Part shown: piece after piece, positions 60,901 through 64,000 of the stretch | Layout: the number at the start of each line of letters is the position of its first letter | Position numbering within the stretch: the stretch's first letter is position 1 | From: Eutreptiella sp. 'Long Island Sound 2002' | Taxonomy: Eukaryota > Euglenozoa > Euglenophyceae > Eutreptiales > Eutreptiaceae | Direction of reading: 5' to 3' | Length of the DNA: 64,000 nt | Assembly: GCA_964036045.1 (NCBI GenBank) | Contig: OZ038400.1 | Span: forward strand, 13,513,079-13,577,078 | The notes under the pieces: model-generated | Databases searched by the model: none | Seen by the model: only the letters and a program-made list of their open reading frames with translations | Told to the model about the DNA's origin: nothing | Made by a program: the position numbers and the translations under genes

Positions 60901-63900
60901 CCTGGGCCAAGAACTCTGTCATCAGTACCCCTGGGCCAAGAACTCTGTCATCAGTACCCCTGGGCCAAGAACTCTGTCATCAGTACCCCTGGGCCAAGAA
61001 CTCTGTCTTCAGTACCCCTGGGCCAAGAACTCTGTCTTCAGTACCCCTGGGCCAAGAACTCTGTCTTCAGTACCCCTGGGCCAAGAACTCTGTCATCAGT
61101 ACCCCTGGGTCTAGAACTCTCTCATCAGTACCCCTGGGCCAAGAACTCTGTCATCAGTACCCCTGGGCCAAGAACTCTGTCATCAGTACCCCTCGGCCAA
61201 GAACTCTGTCATCAGTACCCCTGGGCCAAGAACTCTGTCATCAGTACCCCTGGGCCAAGAACTCCCTCATCAGTACCCCTGAGCCAAGAACTCTGTCATC
61301 AGTACCCCTGGGCCAAGAGCTCTGTCATCAGTACCCCTGGGCCAAGACCTCTGTCATCAGTACCCCTGGTCCAAGAACTCTGTCATCAGTACCCCTGGGC
61401 CAAGAACTCTGTCATCAGTACCCCTGGGTCTAGAACTCTCTCATTAGTACCCCTCGGCCAAGAACTCTGTCATCAGTACCCCTGGGCCAAGAACTCTGTC
61501 ATCAGTACCCCTGGGCCAAGAACTCTGTCATCAGTATCCCTGGGCCATGAACTCTGTCATCAGTACCCCTGGGCCAAGAACTCTGTCATCAGTACCCCTG
61601 GGCCAAGAACTCTGTCATCAGTACCCCTGGGCCAAGAACTCTGTCATCAGTACCCCTGGGCCAAGACCTCTGTCTTCAGTACCCCTGGGCCAAGAAATCT
61701 GTCTTCAGTACCCCTGGGCCAAGAACTCTGTCTTCAGTACCCCTGGGCCAAGAACTCTGTCATCAGTACCCCTGGGCCAAGAACTCTGTCATCAGTACCC
61801 CTGGGCCAAGAACTCTGTCTTCAGTACCCCTGGGCCAAGAACTCTGTCATCAGGACCCCTGGGCCAAGAACTCTGTCATGAGTACCCCTGGGCCAAGAAC
61901 TCTGTCTTCAGTACCCCTGGGCCAAGAACTCTGTCATCAGTACCCCTGGGCCAAGAACCCTGTCTTCAGTACCCCTGGGCCAAGAACTCTGTCTTCAGTA
62001 CCCCTGGGCCAAGAACTCTGTCATCAGTACCCCTGGGTCGAGAACTCTCTCATCAGTACCCCTGGGCCAAGAACTCTGTCATCAGTACCCCTGGGCCAAG
62101 AACTCTGTCATCAGTACCCCTCGGCCAAGAGCTCTGTCATCAGTACCCCTGGGCCAAGAACTCTCTCATCAGTACCCCTGGGCCAAGAACTCTGTCATCA
62201 GTACCCCTGGGCCAAGAGCTCTGTCATCAGTACCCCTGGGCCAAGAACTCTGTTATCAGTACCCCTGGGCCAAGAACTCTGTCATCAGTACCCTTGGGTC
62301 TAGAACTCTCTCATTAGTACCCCTCGGCCAAGAGCTCTGTCATCAGTACCCCTGGGCCAAGAACTCTGTCATCAGTACCCCTGGGCCAAGAACTCTGTCA
62401 TCAGTACCCCTGGGCCATGAACTCTTTCATCAGTACCCCTGGGCTAAGAACTCTGTCATCAGTATCCCTGGGCCAAGAACTCTGTCATCAGTATCCTTGG
62501 GCCAAGAACTCTGTCATCAGTACCCCTGGGCCAAGAACTCTGTCATCAGTACCCCTGGGCCAAGAACTCTGTCATCAGTACCCCTGAGCCAAGAACTCTG
62601 TCATCAGTACCCCTGGGCCAAGAACTCTGTCTTCAGTACCCCTGGGCCAAGAACTCTGTCATCAGTACCCCTCGGCCAAGAGCTCTGTCATCAGTACCCT
62701 TGGGCCAAGAACTCTGTCATCAGTACCCCTGGGCCAAGAACTCTCTCATCAGTACCCCTGGGCCAAGAACTCTGTCTTCAGTACCCCTGGGCCAAGAACT
62801 CTGTCATCCGTACCCCTGGGCCGGAAACTCTGTCTTCAGTACCCCTGGGCCAAGAACTCTGTCATCAGTACCCCTGGGCCAAGAACTCTGTCATCAGTAC
62901 CCCTGGGCCAAGAACTCCGTCTTCAGTACCCCTGGGCCAAGAACTCTGTCATCAGTACCCCTGGGCCAAGAACTCTGTCTTCAGTACCCCTGGGCCAAGA
63001 ACTCTGTCATCAGTACGCCTGGGCCAAGAACTCTGTCCTCAGTACCCCTGGGCCAGGAACTCTGTCATCAGTACCCCTGGCCCAAGAACTCTGTCTTGAG
63101 TACCCCTGGGCCAGGAACTCTGTCTTCAGTACCCCTGGGCCAAGAACTCTGTCATCAGTATCCCTGGGCGGTGAACTCTGTCATCAGTACCCCTGGGCCA
63201 AAACTTCTGTCATCAGTACCCCTGGGCCAAGAACTCTGTCATGAGTACCCCTGGGCCAAGAACTCTGTCTTCAGTACCCCTGGGCCAAGAACTCTGTCAT
63301 CAGTACCCCTGGGTCGAGAACTCTCTCATCAGTACCCCTGGGCCAAGAACTCTGTCTTCAGTACCCCTGGGCCAAGAACTCTGTCATCAGTACCCCTCGG
63401 CCAAGAGCTCTGTCATCAGTACCCTTGGGCCAAGAACTCTGTCATCAGTACCCCTGGGCCAAGAACTCTCTCATCAGTACCCCTGGGCCAAGAACTCTGT
63501 CATCAGTACCCCTGGGCCAAGAGCTCTGTCATCAGTACCCCTGGGTCAAGAACTCTGTCATCAGTACCCCTGGGCCAAGAACTCTGTCATCAGTACCCCT
63601 GGGCCAAGAACTCTGTCATCAGTACCCCTGGGTCTAGAACTCTCTCATTAGTACCCCTCGGCCAAGAACTCTGTCATGAGTACCCCTGGGCTAAGAACTC
63701 TGTCATCAGTATCCCTGGGCCAAGAACTCTGTCATCAGTACCCCTGGGCCAAGAACTGTGTCATCAGTACCCCTGAGCCAAGAACTCTGTCATCAGTACC
63801 CCTGGGCCAAGAACTCTGTCTTCAGTACCCCTGGGCCAGGAACTCTGTCTTCAGTACCCCTGGACCAAGAACTCTGTCTTCAGTACCCCTGGGCCAAGAA

Positions 63901-64000
63901 CTCTGTCATCAGTACCCCTGGGCCAAGAACTCTGTCATCAGTACCCCTGGTCCAGAAACTCCGTCTTCAGTACCCCTGGGCCAAGAACTCTGTCATCAGT

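Larger units (their letters stand above)
36041..64000 (+). repeat. 29-bp satellite array, block 5 (28 kb)
   Basis: Roughly 960 monomers in one orientation up to the window edge. From 36 to about 55 kb the array is of the higher-order type, with ATTAATATCCC, TCTAGA, GTAGCCC and CTTTTATCAATACC variants, and includes large duplications at 38826-42304 and 49100-54920. From about 55 to 64 kb it is more homogeneous. Rare variants there (GGCCATGAACTCTTTCATC at 57980, 58734, 59749, 60184 and 60793) recur at exact multiples of 29 bp: 26, 35, 15 and 21 monomers. Long forward open frames such as 58734-61433 (899 codons) are a property of the stop-free monomer and are not called as genes. Confidence 0.97.

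Noticed and set aside
1-64000. CRISPR array
   Set aside because: The repeats are contiguous 29-bp monomers without unique spacers, and the window is clearly eukaryotic.
1-64000. tRNA or rRNA genes
   Set aside because: Looked for and none recognised by eye in the non-satellite parts. A covariance-model scan would be needed to exclude small RNAs.

Overview
This is a eukaryotic, repeat-dominated window with no identifiable host gene. About 59% of it is one tandem satellite with a 29-bp monomer, always in the same orientation. The rest is two copies of a composite repeat module ending in four CCCTAA telomere-type units, one almost intact 17.2-kb Ty3/gypsy chromovirus, and one 1.66-kb non-autonomous hAT transposon. 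The setting looks like subtelomeric or pericentromeric heterochromatin. The species cannot be read from the sequence. The GC-rich, unusually long gag and the style of the pol polyprotein remind me of elements from unicellular algae or dinoflagellates, which is an impression and not a proof.

Layout: 1-2869 homogeneous satellite; 2870-8540 module A (partial 418-bp unit, 12-bp GGGGCACAT array, AT-rich GGATATTTA-type repeats, six 418-bp units each with a ~107-aa ORF, unique tail, CCCTAA x4); 8541-11273 higher-order satellite; 11274-28448 Ty3/gypsy element with ~2.9-kb LTRs; 28449-29558 satellite; 29559-31281 module B (shorter relative of A with three 418-bp units and the same tail); 31282-34376 satellite; 34377-36040 hAT element with a perfect 8-bp target duplication; 36041-64000 satellite, strongly higher-order up to about 55 kb and homogeneous after that.

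The retroelement is the only convincing protein-coding locus. Gag (14671-18999) and Pol (19000-24021) lie in the same frame, separated by a single UAG, and Pol has no in-frame AUG before its protease active site. Expression therefore most likely uses stop-codon readthrough. Pol order is protease, a degenerate Dam/DIRS-type methyltransferase-like domain, reverse transcriptase, RNase H, integrase, chromodomain. The methyltransferase-like insert between protease and RT is the most unusual piece. A chromodomain with a complete aromatic cage fits an element sitting inside satellite heterochromatin.

The satellite itself is odd: its consensus has no stop codon in any forward frame. Because 29 is not a multiple of 3, a long ORF cycles through all three frames and gives spurious-looking proteins of up to about 900 residues with a 29-residue period. 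These are treated here as satellite and not as genes.
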